The position numbers and the translations under genes were made by a program. The notes below the pieces were generated by a model, which did no database searches, was not told the DNA's origin, and worked only from the letters and a program-made list of their open reading frames with translations. From Streptomyces sp. M92 (GTDB taxonomy: Bacteria > Actinomycetota > Actinomycetes > Streptomycetales > Streptomycetaceae), in NCBI RefSeq assembly GCF_028473745.1, contig NZ_CP101137.1, forward strand, positions 6,510,001 to 6,574,000: 64,000 nucleotides of DNA, read 5' to 3'. Below are positions 34,962-42,590 of this stretch, in pieces (within the stretch, counting starts at the first letter, position 1; the number at the start of each line of letters is the position of its first letter).

Positions 34962-34986
34962 AACGTCGTCCTGATATTGTTCCCGC

Positions 34987-35448
34987 ATGACCGCCCCCGA
35001 TCCCGACGGCCTGCTCGCCGAGCAGCTGCTGCGCCTCACCCGCCGGGTGCAGCGCATCCAGAAGCGCCACCTCGAGCACCGCGGCCTCGGCATCACACCG
35101 GCCCAGTCCCGGCTGCTGCGCACCCTGGCGCACTACGGCTCGCCGCCCCGCATGGCCGATCTCGCCGAGCGCCTGGAGGTCGTGCCCCGTGCGGTGACGA
35201 CGCTGGTCGACGGGCTGGAGGCAGGCGGGAAGGTGTGCCGCGTCCCGGACCCCGGCAACCGACGGGTGATCCGGATCGAGCTCACCGACGACGGGCGCGC
35301 GGCCCTGCGCGAACTGCACGCCGGACGCCGCGCGGCCGCGGAGGAGATCCTCGCCCCGCTGACGGACGATCAGCGCACGGTGCTGGGCGGGCTTCTGGGC
35401 ACGCTCATCGACGGCCCGGGGGCGGAAGAGGTTCACCGGGCACCGTGA
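34987..35448 (+). CDS. MarR family transcriptional regulator
   Basis: A 153-residue MarR regulator: winged HTH with LGITPAQSRLLRTLAHYGSPP (first helices), MADLAERLEVVPRAVTTLVDGLEAGGKVCR (recognition helix) and the wing DPGNRRVIRIELTDDGRA. Divergent from an ABC exporter, so it probably represses the exporter and itself until a ligand releases it. The gap holds the operator candidate. Leader is only about 25 nt if TATACT is the -10, with no ribosome site seen. The gene ends convergent with the L,D-transpeptidase. Confidence 0.93.
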   Translation: MTAPDPDGLLAEQLLRLTRRVQRIQKRHLEHRGLGITPAQSRLLRTLAHYGSPPRMADLAERLEVVPRAVTTLVDGLEAGGKVCRVPDPGNRRVIRIELTDDGRAALRELHAGRRAAAEEILAPLTDDQRTVLGGLLGTLIDGPGAEEVHRAP

Positions 35449-35473
35449 CCGCGGTCGCGGTCGCGCGCGGTCA
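35446..35473. terminator. Shared hairpin spanning both stop codons
   Basis: Inverted repeat TGACCGCG / CGCGGTCA (arms 8 bp, loop 12 nt). The left arm includes the marR TGA and the right arm includes the TGA of the convergent L,D-transpeptidase. It is well placed to terminate both transcripts, but could also overlap translation ends by chance in GC-rich DNA. Confidence 0.55.
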
Positions 35474-36229
35474 GGCCGCGAGGTGCGCCCTGTCGCCCAT
35501 GACGACCACGGGGTGCAGGTCCGGGTCGAGCGTGCGCAGCAGGTACTCCATCCCCGCCTTGGGGAGGCTGACGCAGGCCGACGTGCCGCTGCCGTGGTCC
35601 ATGTGCAGCCAGATGCTCCCGCCCTTGGACGCTCCCTCGGGGCGGGCGGGGTCGTTCGGCGGGGTGCCCTCGACCCGGTTGTAGTCGATGGCGATCACGT
35701 AGTCGAAGTCGTGCCAGTAGGCCTTGGTCCACGACCGCGGTGCCGCGAAGGCGTCGGAACGGGTGTACGGGAGCCCGGCGCCGGGAGCCGGGTCCGGATC
35801 CGGGAGGACACCGCCCGCGTCGCTGAGGGTGAACACGCCGACAGGGCTGCGCCTGTCGTTCTCGTGGTGATCGGTCGTCCATCCCTTCCTGCCGTTGTGC
35901 GCCGCCCAACTGTGCGCGCGGTGCCAGGCGGAGCCCCGCTTCGTGTACAGCACGACCGTGGCGTCGGCGGAGTCCCTGCCGTCGCCGTACACCGCCACGA
36001 CCTGGCGGGAGTCGGCGGGTATGCGCCTCAGGAGCCGGTCGCCGACGCCCGGGATCCGTGTCGGGTCGGCGGTGATGCCGCCGCTCCGGCTCGCGGGGGG
36101 ACGCCCGCCCGCCGAGTCTTCCGGTGCGGGCCCGGACGGGGACGGACCGCCGCAGGCGGACACCGCCGTCAGGAGGAAACCGAGGGCCGCCGCCGCGACC
36201 GCCGTACGCCGTGCAGCACCACTGAGCAT
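35471..36229 (-). CDS. L,D-transpeptidase (YkuD) lipoprotein
   Basis: A ~252-residue protein with an N-terminal lipoprotein signal (LTAVSAC, lipobox Cys near residue 26) and a YkuD catalytic domain whose end reads HMDHGSGTSACVSLP, with the catalytic Cys in SACVSLP and an upstream His. YkuD enzymes make 3-3 peptide cross-links or attach proteins to peptidoglycan; this variety in Streptomyces is exported and anchored to the membrane. The start is ATG 36229 (GTG 36232 is an alternative); GGAG is unusually close. It is transcribed convergent with marR. Confidence 0.88.
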   Translation of the reverse strand: MLSGAARRTAVAAAALGFLLTAVSACGGPSPSGPAPEDSAGGRPPASRSGGITADPTRIPGVGDRLLRRIPADSRQVVAVYGDGRDSADATVVLYTKRGSAWHRAHSWAAHNGRKGWTTDHHENDRRSPVGVFTLSDAGGVLPDPDPAPGAGLPYTRSDAFAAPRSWTKAYWHDFDYVIAIDYNRVEGTPPNDPARPEGASKGGSIWLHMDHGSGTSACVSLPKAGMEYLLRTLDPDLHPVVVMGDRAHLAA

Positions 36230-36411
36230 CACTCCATGGTCGCACCCGTGCCGATCCGGCCGGCAAGGCGGTCGTCGGGCGGTAGCCGGACTCGTACCCA
36301 GCCGCGGAAAACCGCTTGATTTTGGGCACGTCGCGACGCGAACCTTTCACGGTTTGCAGCTTCTTCATGCCGTGGTCAACGGCACCCCCTGACACGAGCC
36401 ACTGGGACGTC

Positions 36412-38319
36412 ATGCAGATCCAAGACCTTCCGTTTCCCGACCCGGGCGTGCCCGACGCGCGCTCCGGGCCCCGATTCCTGTGGTGGCTTTTCCGCAACCA
36501 GCTCGGTGGACAACTCAAGTCGCTGGCCTGGGGCCTGCTGCACTTCGCCTCCGTCTCCGCCCTGCCCTTCTGCGTCGGTCTCGCCATCCAGGCCGTCGTC
36601 GACGGCTCCGGTACCGGACTGGCCCTCGCCGGTGGCCTGCTGGCACTGTGCTGCGTCGGCAACGCGCTCGGCGACACCTTCCTGCACCGCGCCGCCGTCA
36701 CCAACTGGATCACCGCGGCGGCCCGCGTCCAGCAACTGCTGGCCCGCAAGACCGCTCTGCTGGGGTCGGCCCTGACCCGCCGGGTGGCGGCCGGAGAGGT
36801 CGTGGCCGTCTCCACCGGTGACGTCGAGAAGATCGGCTGGTTCGTGGAGGCCGTCTCCCGCTTCACGGCGGCGGCCCTGACCATCGTGCTGGTCTGCGTG
36901 GCCCTCGTCGTCTACGAGCCGGCCCTCGGCGTCGTCGTGATCCTGGGCCTGCCGGTGCTGGCCCTCGCGGTGCTGCCCCTCCTCCCCCGGGCCACCCGGC
37001 GGGCCGACGTGCAGCGCGAGAAGGCGGGCCGCGCCACCGAACTCGCCTCGGACACCGTCGCCGGGCTGCGGGTGCTGCGCGGCATCGGCGGCGAGGAACT
37101 CTTCCTCGACCGCTACCGGGACGCCTCCCAGGAGGTGCGCCACGCCGCAGTGCGCAGCGCCCGCATGTGGGCCCTGATCTCCGGGATCCAGGTGCTGCTG
37201 CCCGGGCTGCTGCTGATCGCGGTGGTCTGGCACGGCGTCCACCTGGCCCGCGAGGGCCGCATCGGCGTCGGCGAACTCGTCACCGTCTACAGCTCGGTCA
37301 TGATCCTCACCTACCCGCTGCGGCACTTCGAGGAGATCGCCATGGCGTACTCCTTCTCCCGGCCCTCCGCCAAGCGGGCGGCGCGGGTGCTGGCTCTGGA
37401 GCGGGCGACCGACACGGCCGGATCGCGCGCCGCCGAGGTCCCGGCCGGGGACCTGTACGACCCCGACACCGGGCTCCTCGCCCCGACCGGCCGCTTCACC
37501 GCCGTGGTGTGCGGCGACCCGGACACGGCCGGGCGTCTGGCGGAGCGGCTCGGCGGGCATCCCTCGGAGGCGGGCACCTCCGCCGTGCTGGGTGGGGTGC
37601 CGCTCGACGAGTTGCCCCTGGATTCCGCGCGCACCGCCGTCCTGGTCCAGGACAAGGACCCGGTGCTGCTCTCCGGAACTCTGCGCGAGCTGCTCGACGT
37701 GCCCGCCTCCGGCAAGGTCGGCGCCGAGGACGCGCTGGCCGCGGCCCAGTGCGGCGACGTGCTGGCGGCGCTGGTGCAGGGTTCGCTCGGCGCGGACGAC
37801 CCGATGGACGCCCGCATCACCGAACGGGCCCGGTCCCTGTCCGGCGGGCAGCGCCAGCGGCTCGCGCTGGCCCGGTCCCTGATCACGGACCCGGAGGCGC
37901 TGGTGCTGGACGAACCGACCTCCGCCGTGGACTCGCACACCGAGGCACGGATCGCGGAGGGCGTGCGTTCCCTGCGCGCCGGACGCACCACCGTGGTCTT
38001 CACCTCGTCGCCCCTGCTGCTCGACCGCGCGGACCACGTCGTGTTCCTGCACGACGGGAAGGCCGTCGCGACCGGTACCCACCGGAACCTGCTGCACAGC
38101 GAGCCCCGGTACCGGGCCGTGGTGACCCGCGAGACCGACGAGGACACCGCGCCGCACCGGGACGCGAGCCCGGCCGGAGGCGGGCCGGCGAAGACCGCCG
38201 GCCGGCACACGGGGTCCCTGGACGGCGGACAGACCGTGGACCGCGACAGAGCGCCGGACGGCGATGTCCTCGGCGACGACGTACTGCACCGACTGGAAGA
38301 GATCGAGGAGACGGCATGA
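36412..38319 (+). CDS. ABC exporter subunit 1 with lost Walker A
   Basis: A 635-residue half-transporter: six membrane helices (residues ~40-310) and an ATPase domain in which the Walker A loop is gone. CGDPDTAGRLAE (367-378) stands where GxxGxGKST belongs, with no Lys-Ser/Thr. The signature LSGGQ (476-480) and Walker B VLDE (498-501) are intact, and the switch His is replaced (TSSP, 531-534). So it cannot make its own ATP site but can supply the signature to the partner. ATG 36412 begins MQIQDLPFP, a typical start of this family. Its TGA overlaps the partner's ATG (ATGA). Exported substrate unknown. Confidence 0.9.
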   Translation: MQIQDLPFPDPGVPDARSGPRFLWWLFRNQLGGQLKSLAWGLLHFASVSALPFCVGLAIQAVVDGSGTGLALAGGLLALCCVGNALGDTFLHRAAVTNWITAAARVQQLLARKTALLGSALTRRVAAGEVVAVSTGDVEKIGWFVEAVSRFTAAALTIVLVCVALVVYEPALGVVVILGLPVLALAVLPLLPRATRRADVQREKAGRATELASDTVAGLRVLRGIGGEELFLDRYRDASQEVRHAAVRSARMWALISGIQVLLPGLLLIAVVWHGVHLAREGRIGVGELVTVYSSVMILTYPLRHFEEIAMAYSFSRPSAKRAARVLALERATDTAGSRAAEVPAGDLYDPDTGLLAPTGRFTAVVCGDPDTAGRLAERLGGHPSEAGTSAVLGGVPLDELPLDSARTAVLVQDKDPVLLSGTLRELLDVPASGKVGAEDALAAAQCGDVLAALVQGSLGADDPMDARITERARSLSGGQRQRLALARSLITDPEALVLDEPTSAVDSHTEARIAEGVRSLRAGRTTVVFTSSPLLLDRADHVVFLHDGKAVATGTHRNLLHSEPRYRAVVTRETDEDTAPHRDASPAGGGPAKTAGRHTGSLDGGQTVDRDRAPDGDVLGDDVLHRLEEIEETA

Positions 38320-40097
38320 TCGGCGTCGCGCCACCGTCGTACGACCCGGCGGCCCCGACGACGGCGAGCACCCTGCCCGTCGGCGCGCCCTCGACCGTAC
38401 GCGCCTACGCCGGCGAGCTGCTGCGCCGGCACCGCCGCGCGTTCGTCCTCCTGGTCACCGTCAACACCGTCGCGGTGATCGCCTCGATGGCGGGCCCCTA
38501 CCTGCTGGGCGGGCTCGTCGAACGGGTGTCGGACGGTGCCCGCGAACTGCACCTCGGTCTGACAGCCACCTTCTTCGTCCTGGCGCTCGTCGTCCAGGCG
38601 GTGTTCGTCCGGGAGGTGCGGCTGCGCGGAGCCGTTCTTGGGGAGCGGATGCTGGCGGATCTGCGTGAGGACTTCCTGGTGCGCTCGGTCGGACTGCCGC
38701 CCGGCGTCCTGGAGCGGGCCGGCACCGGCGACCTGCTCTCCCGGATCACGACGGACATCGACCGGCTCGCCAACGCCATGCGCGAGGCCGTGCCCCAGCT
38801 CGCGATCGGGGCCGTGTGGGTGGTGCTGCTGCTCGGCGGGCTCGTCGTCACGGCACCGCCGCTGGCGCCCGCGGTCCTGCTCGCGGTGCCGCTGCTGGTG
38901 ATCGGCTGCCGCTGGTACTTCCGGCGGGCTCCCTCCGCATACCGCTCGGAGGCCGCCGGGTACGCCGCCGTGGCCGCCGCGCTCGCGGAAACCGTGGACG
39001 CCGGTCGCACCGTCGAGTCCCACCGGCTGGACGCCCGCCGCATCGAGCTGTCGGAACGCCGGGTCAAGGAGTGGACGGCCTGGGAGCGCTACACACTGTG
39101 GCTGCGCTCGGTGCTCTTCCCCGTCATCAACGTCACCCATGTGACCGTGCTCGCCTCCGTTCTGCTGATCGGCGGTGTGTTCGTCCTCCAGGGCTGGATC
39201 GGGGTCGGGCAGCTGACCACGGCGGCACTGATCGCACAGATGCTCGTCGACCCGGTCGGCATCATCCTGCGCTGGTACGACGAGCTCCAGGTGGCCCAGG
39301 TGTCCCTGGCCCGGCTGGTGGGTGTCCGGGACATCGAGCCGGACGCCGGTGACGCCTCGCTGGCACCCGCCGGCCGGCACGTGCACGCCGAACGCGTGCA
39401 CTTCGGCTACGTCGAGGGCGTGGACGTCCTGCGCGAGGTGTCGCTCGAGGTGGCCCCCGGCACGCGGCTCGCGCTGGTCGGTCCCTCCGGGGCGGGCAAG
39501 TCGACGCTGGGCCGGCTGCTGGCCGGCATCTACGGCCCCCGTGACGGCCGGATCACTCTCGGCGACGCCGAACTGTCCCGGATGACGGCCGAACGCGTCC
39601 GCTCCCACGTCGCCCTCGTCAACCAGGAGCACCACGTCTTCGTGGGCTCCCTGCGCGACAACCTCCGCCTCGCCCGGGCCGGCGCCACCGACGCCGAACT
39701 GTGGGCGGCGCTGGGCGCGGTCGACGCGGACAACTGGTCCCGGGCGCTCGACGAGGGCCTGGACACCGAGGTCGGCTCGGGCGGCTTCGCGCTCACCCCG
39801 GCCCAGGCCCAGCAGATCGCGCTGGCCCGCCTGGTGCTGGCCGACCCGCACACGCTGGTGCTGGACGAGGCGACGTCGCTGCTCGACCCGCGCGCGGCCC
39901 GTCACCTCGAACGCTCCCTGGCCCGGGTCCTGGACGGCCGCACGGTGATCGCGATCGCCCACCGTCTGCACACCGCCCATGACGCGGACGTCATCGCCGT
40001 CGTCGAGAACGGACGGATCAGCGAACTGGGCAGCCACGACGAACTGGTCGCGGCGGACGGCGCGTACGCGGCGCTGTGGCGGTCGTGGCACGGGTGA
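38316..40097 (+). CDS. ABC exporter subunit 2 with intact Walker A, degenerate signature
   Basis: The 593-residue partner: six membrane helices (residues ~40-310), Walker A GPSGAGKST (389-397), Walker B TLVLDE (513-518) and switch His549 are all normal, but the signature is LTPAQ (493-497) instead of LSGGQ. Combined with subunit 1, one composite ATP site is complete (its Walker A/B/H with subunit 1's LSGGQ) and the other has neither a Walker A nor a signature. This matches the asymmetric heterodimeric exporters such as TM287/288 in principle, but goes further in degeneration. Start overlaps the previous stop by 4 bp. Confidence 0.92.
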   Translation: MIGVAPPSYDPAAPTTASTLPVGAPSTVRAYAGELLRRHRRAFVLLVTVNTVAVIASMAGPYLLGGLVERVSDGARELHLGLTATFFVLALVVQAVFVREVRLRGAVLGERMLADLREDFLVRSVGLPPGVLERAGTGDLLSRITTDIDRLANAMREAVPQLAIGAVWVVLLLGGLVVTAPPLAPAVLLAVPLLVIGCRWYFRRAPSAYRSEAAGYAAVAAALAETVDAGRTVESHRLDARRIELSERRVKEWTAWERYTLWLRSVLFPVINVTHVTVLASVLLIGGVFVLQGWIGVGQLTTAALIAQMLVDPVGIILRWYDELQVAQVSLARLVGVRDIEPDAGDASLAPAGRHVHAERVHFGYVEGVDVLREVSLEVAPGTRLALVGPSGAGKSTLGRLLAGIYGPRDGRITLGDAELSRMTAERVRSHVALVNQEHHVFVGSLRDNLRLARAGATDAELWAALGAVDADNWSRALDEGLDTEVGSGGFALTPAQAQQIALARLVLADPHTLVLDEATSLLDPRAARHLERSLARVLDGRTVIAIAHRLHTAHDADVIAVVENGRISELGSHDELVAADGAYAALWRSWHG

Positions 40098-40796
40098 GCC
40101 CGCGCCTTCGGCCGCCGAGGCAAGGAGCAGCGGGCTCCAGCGTGCACCGCGTCGGGTGCCGGGTGGCGCGAGTTCCTCCCGCTCCCGCGTCGCCCGGTGC
40201 GGCAGCGGCACACTCCTGCCTGGTGCCGCGTCGCCCGTACTGAGTGGGGCGCATGCTCCTGCGGCGTGCCGCCCCGCCCGGCGCCGGGCGGGGCACACTT
40301 CCGCCGCAGGTCCCGCACTGGTCGGGCCGGGACGGGCGGGGCTGCGCCTGGGGGGCGGGTGCCCCGCCGTCGACTCGGGGCGGGACCGATGGGCCACCGC
40401 TCCCCACGCCGCCCGATGGCGCATCAAACGGATTCCCGCGCCTGCCTGGGGACTGGCACCGGGTCCCTGCCAAGAGGCGCTGGGCCGCGCCGCCGAGTGT
40501 CTCGGGCACCCCTGTGCCCACGGAGGGGGCCGCCACCTGGGGAGAGGGAGCCGGCACTTCAGGCAGGCGGGGACCGGGCTCCGGCTGGGCCTGCGGGTAC
40601 GGGCGCCGGGGACCCGGTCGACGGCCGTGCCGTTGCGCGGTCCCGAACGGGAGTGGAAGGCTGGGAGAAGGCACCGGCTCGGGGTGGCCCCGGGAACCGT
40701 GCGGTTCCGCCAGGGGTGACGCCTGTGCCCCGTGCAGCGGCGGCCCGCCGCGGACCACGGCGAGAAGGGCTTCGGCCCCACCCCCTGGAGGTGCCT
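40098..40796. other. 700-bp gene-free, GC-rich region with degenerate repeats
   Basis: No convincing gene. Between 40,150 and 40,330 recur related segments such as GGCACACTCCTGCC, GGCGCATGCTCCTGCGG and GGCACACTTCCGCCGC, and CCGCGTCGCCCG occurs twice, suggesting a decayed tandem repeat of roughly 45 bp. It includes a perfect 24-bp palindrome (listed separately). Any open frames here have no recognisable protein sequence. It could be a relic, a long untranslated leader or a structured RNA. Confidence 0.6.
40271..40294. repeat. Perfect 24-bp palindrome with outer arms
   Basis: Arms GCCCCGCCCGGC and GCCGGGCGGGGC are exact complements. Outside them TGCGGCG (40260-40266) and CGCCGCA (40302-40308) also pair, so the transcript can form one long, interrupted hairpin of about 49 nt. 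It may terminate the upstream ABC operon, 174 bp after its stop, or be a regulatory site. Confidence 0.75.
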
Positions 40797-41267
40797 GTGA
40801 ACAGCGTCGGTGGATGGGGTGACGACGTCTACCAGCCCGACGGGTCCGAGCAGCACGAGGACACCGGGCTGCTCGACGGCGAGGACACCCTTGAGTACGA
40901 CGGGGTGGACGATCCCCTCGATCGTGGCTGGTCCCCGCCCGAACGCCCCTGGGCGGTGGAGCACACCGGAGTGACGGCCGCCGAACGCCACCGGGGCGAA
41001 ACACTGGAGCAGCGGCTCTCCGAGGAGCGGCCGGACGTGCTCCCGCCGGACGGTGACGGACTGGGCGATTCCGACGGCACCGACGGGGAACTGCTCGACA
41101 ACGAGGTCGGCGGGGATCGTTCCGGCCGGCTCGTGGCACCCGACGAGGGGACGCACGAGGACGAGGAGCCGGCGCTGGTCGCCACGGACGTGGGCATCGA
41201 CGGTGCCGCCGCCTCCGCCGAGGAGGCCGCGATGCACGTCGTCGACGAGGACTCCCTGCCCGGCTGA
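40797..41267 (+). CDS. DUF5709 domain protein
   Basis: A 156-residue very acidic protein (many Asp/Glu) opening VNSVGGWGDDVYQPDGSEQ with RGWSPPERPWAVEHTGVTAAE in the middle, the hallmark of DUF5709. These actinobacterial proteins have no known role and are probably soluble and partly disordered. GGAGG lies 6 nt before GTG 40797; the longer frame to 40197 runs into repeat-rich DNA and is rejected. It is followed by the L31 gene 60 bp downstream with a hairpin between. Confidence 0.85.
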   Translation: MNSVGGWGDDVYQPDGSEQHEDTGLLDGEDTLEYDGVDDPLDRGWSPPERPWAVEHTGVTAAERHRGETLEQRLSEERPDVLPPDGDGLGDSDGTDGELLDNEVGGDRSGRLVAPDEGTHEDEEPALVATDVGIDGAAASAEEAAMHVVDEDSLPG

Positions 41268-41274
41268 CGTCACC

Positions 41275-41297
41275 CGCGACGGTGTGCCGCCGTCGCG
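41275..41297. terminator. Hairpin between DUF5709 and L31 genes
   Basis: CGCGACGG / CCGTCGCG, perfect 8-bp arms, 7-nt loop, starting 8 bp after the DUF5709 stop and 30 bp before the L31 start. Most likely a terminator; it could instead sit in the L31 leader and act as a translational control element. Confidence 0.6.
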
Positions 41298-41327
41298 TCC
41301 ATCATCCGCGCCGCACCAGGAGCAGCC

Positions 41328-41600
41328 ATGCAGCAGGACAAGCACCCCGAGTACCGGCCGGTCGTCTTCCGTGACCGCAGCGCCGGATACGCCTTCCTCA
41401 CCCGCTCCACCGCCACCAGCGACCAGACCATCGCATGGGACGACGGCGAGACGTACCCGGTGGTGGACGTGGAGATCTCCTCCGAGAGCCATCCCTTCTA
41501 CACGGGCAAGGCCCGGACGGTGGACTCGGAGGGGCGTGTCGCACGCTTCGAGCGACGCTACGGCGGGGACGAGGGGCAGGGCGTCGGCGGGACAGGCTGA
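41328..41600 (+). CDS. rpmE2: 50S ribosomal protein L31 type B, zinc-free
   Basis: A 90-residue L31: QDKHPEYRPVVFRDRSAGYAFLTRST and SESHPFYTGKARTVDSEGRVARFERRYG are diagnostic. It has no Cys, so it lacks the CxxC zinc-binding pair of type A; type B L31 replaces it in the large subunit under zinc starvation and releases zinc for other uses. In streptomycetes such genes are often repressed by Zur, but I saw no Zur-like palindrome in the 60 bp upstream. The AGGAG ribosome site is good. The C-terminal tail GDEGQGVGGTG is a little longer than usual. Confidence 0.95.
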   Translation: MQQDKHPEYRPVVFRDRSAGYAFLTRSTATSDQTIAWDDGETYPVVDVEISSESHPFYTGKARTVDSEGRVARFERRYGGDEGQGVGGTG

Positions 41601-41623
41601 GCAGTCCCGACGACTCGGTCCGC

Positions 41624-41640
41624 GCCCCGGTGGCCGGGGC
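41624..41640. terminator. Candidate shared terminator hairpin
   Basis: GCCCCGG / CCGGGGC, perfect 7-bp arms with a 3-nt loop, lying between the convergent L31 gene (stop 41600) and the YdjM-like gene (stop 41651). No U-tract, usual for Streptomyces. Confidence 0.55.
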
Positions 41641-41650
41641 CGCGTGCCGC

Positions 41651-42445
41651 TCAGATGAAGTTGAGCGCCGCCGCGCCGCCCACTCCGCCGAGCAGCATGA
41701 ACGCCGGCATCAGCACCTTCAGCTCGACCCAGCTGCCGGCCCGGAACCGCATGGCCTTCGGCGGGCCGATGGGGTACCAGCGCTTGCGCCCCACGGGTAT
41801 CGGCCAGAGTATGGGACAGCCCGAGACGGTCAGCGCGTCCCCGATGTCGTGCACCAGGGCGCCGAGCACGATCGGCAGCCCCAGCCACAGGTACTCCTGG
41901 CCGGGTGCGGCGAACAGCCAGTCCGAGCCACCGTCCGGCTTGTCCAGTATCCCGGCGAGGATCCACGCGCTGGTCCCCGCCAGCAGCCAGACCAGCACGT
42001 CGCTGCTGGAACCGCGGGTCGCCCGCCAGAGCAGGCCCTCGATGGCGAGCACCATGTGCACGAAGAGGATGGCCAGCACGGCCCAGCGGCCGCCCGTGAT
42101 GGCGAGCACCGAGGTACCCCCACCGATCAGGACCGCCCACACCCAGGTGTGGGTCAGCGTGCGGTGCCCGCCGGAGCGGCGTGGGTCGCCCTGCATCTTC
42201 GTGGCCTTGTAGACGGCGTAGGACAGCTTGTCGACGATCTCGCACAGTCCTCGTGAGACCGGCCCGAAGGCCCGGGAGATGGTGGCCGCCTTGTGGTCGA
42301 GATCCGGGGCGAGCGCCGCTCCGGCACAGATCAGCGCTCCGGCGAGCAGGACCGGCCAGGGCATCGGGTGTCCCGCCGCGGCGGTCGCCGCTCCGACGCC
42401 GAGCCACGCCGCGGCGCCCGACAGTGAGTGTGCTGGTCCCATCAT
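41651..42445 (-). CDS. YdjM-like membrane protein with metal-site motif
   Basis: A ~264-residue multi-pass membrane protein with MMGPAHSLSGAAAW at the start, APDLDHKAATISR and GGHRTLTHTW in the first half and LVHDIGDALTVSGCPILWP near the end. His/Asp residues of these motifs are conserved in the YdjM family (annotated as membrane-bound metal-dependent hydrolases; DUF457), whose activity is unproven. I used the tandem ATG at 42445; a further ATG at 42463 has a poorly spaced ribosome site. It is divergent from a Ski2-like helicase and convergent with L31. Confidence 0.85.
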   Translation of the reverse strand: MMGPAHSLSGAAAWLGVGAATAAAGHPMPWPVLLAGALICAGAALAPDLDHKAATISRAFGPVSRGLCEIVDKLSYAVYKATKMQGDPRRSGGHRTLTHTWVWAVLIGGGTSVLAITGGRWAVLAILFVHMVLAIEGLLWRATRGSSSDVLVWLLAGTSAWILAGILDKPDGGSDWLFAAPGQEYLWLGLPIVLGALVHDIGDALTVSGCPILWPIPVGRKRWYPIGPPKAMRFRAGSWVELKVLMPAFMLLGGVGGAAALNFI

Positions 42446-42590
42446 CGCCGTTGCCCGCCCCATTCCTCGTGTGCCGCTGTGCAGTTGTCCCGGTGCGCCG
42501 AAGGCCCGTCGGCGACCCAGCGTAGCGTTCGTGATCTTCACGCGGACAGCCGATTCCCCCATCTCGGCCGAGGCCAGGCAAGATGGGGGC

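Noticed and set aside
40197..40796. A 200-codon N-terminal extension of DUF5709.
   Set aside because: It crosses a palindrome and decayed repeats and has no protein-like sequence; a strong ribosome site precedes GTG 40797.
41268..41327. Zur box upstream of zinc-free L31.
   Set aside because: No AT-rich palindrome of the expected type was found; the interval is filled by a GC-rich hairpin.
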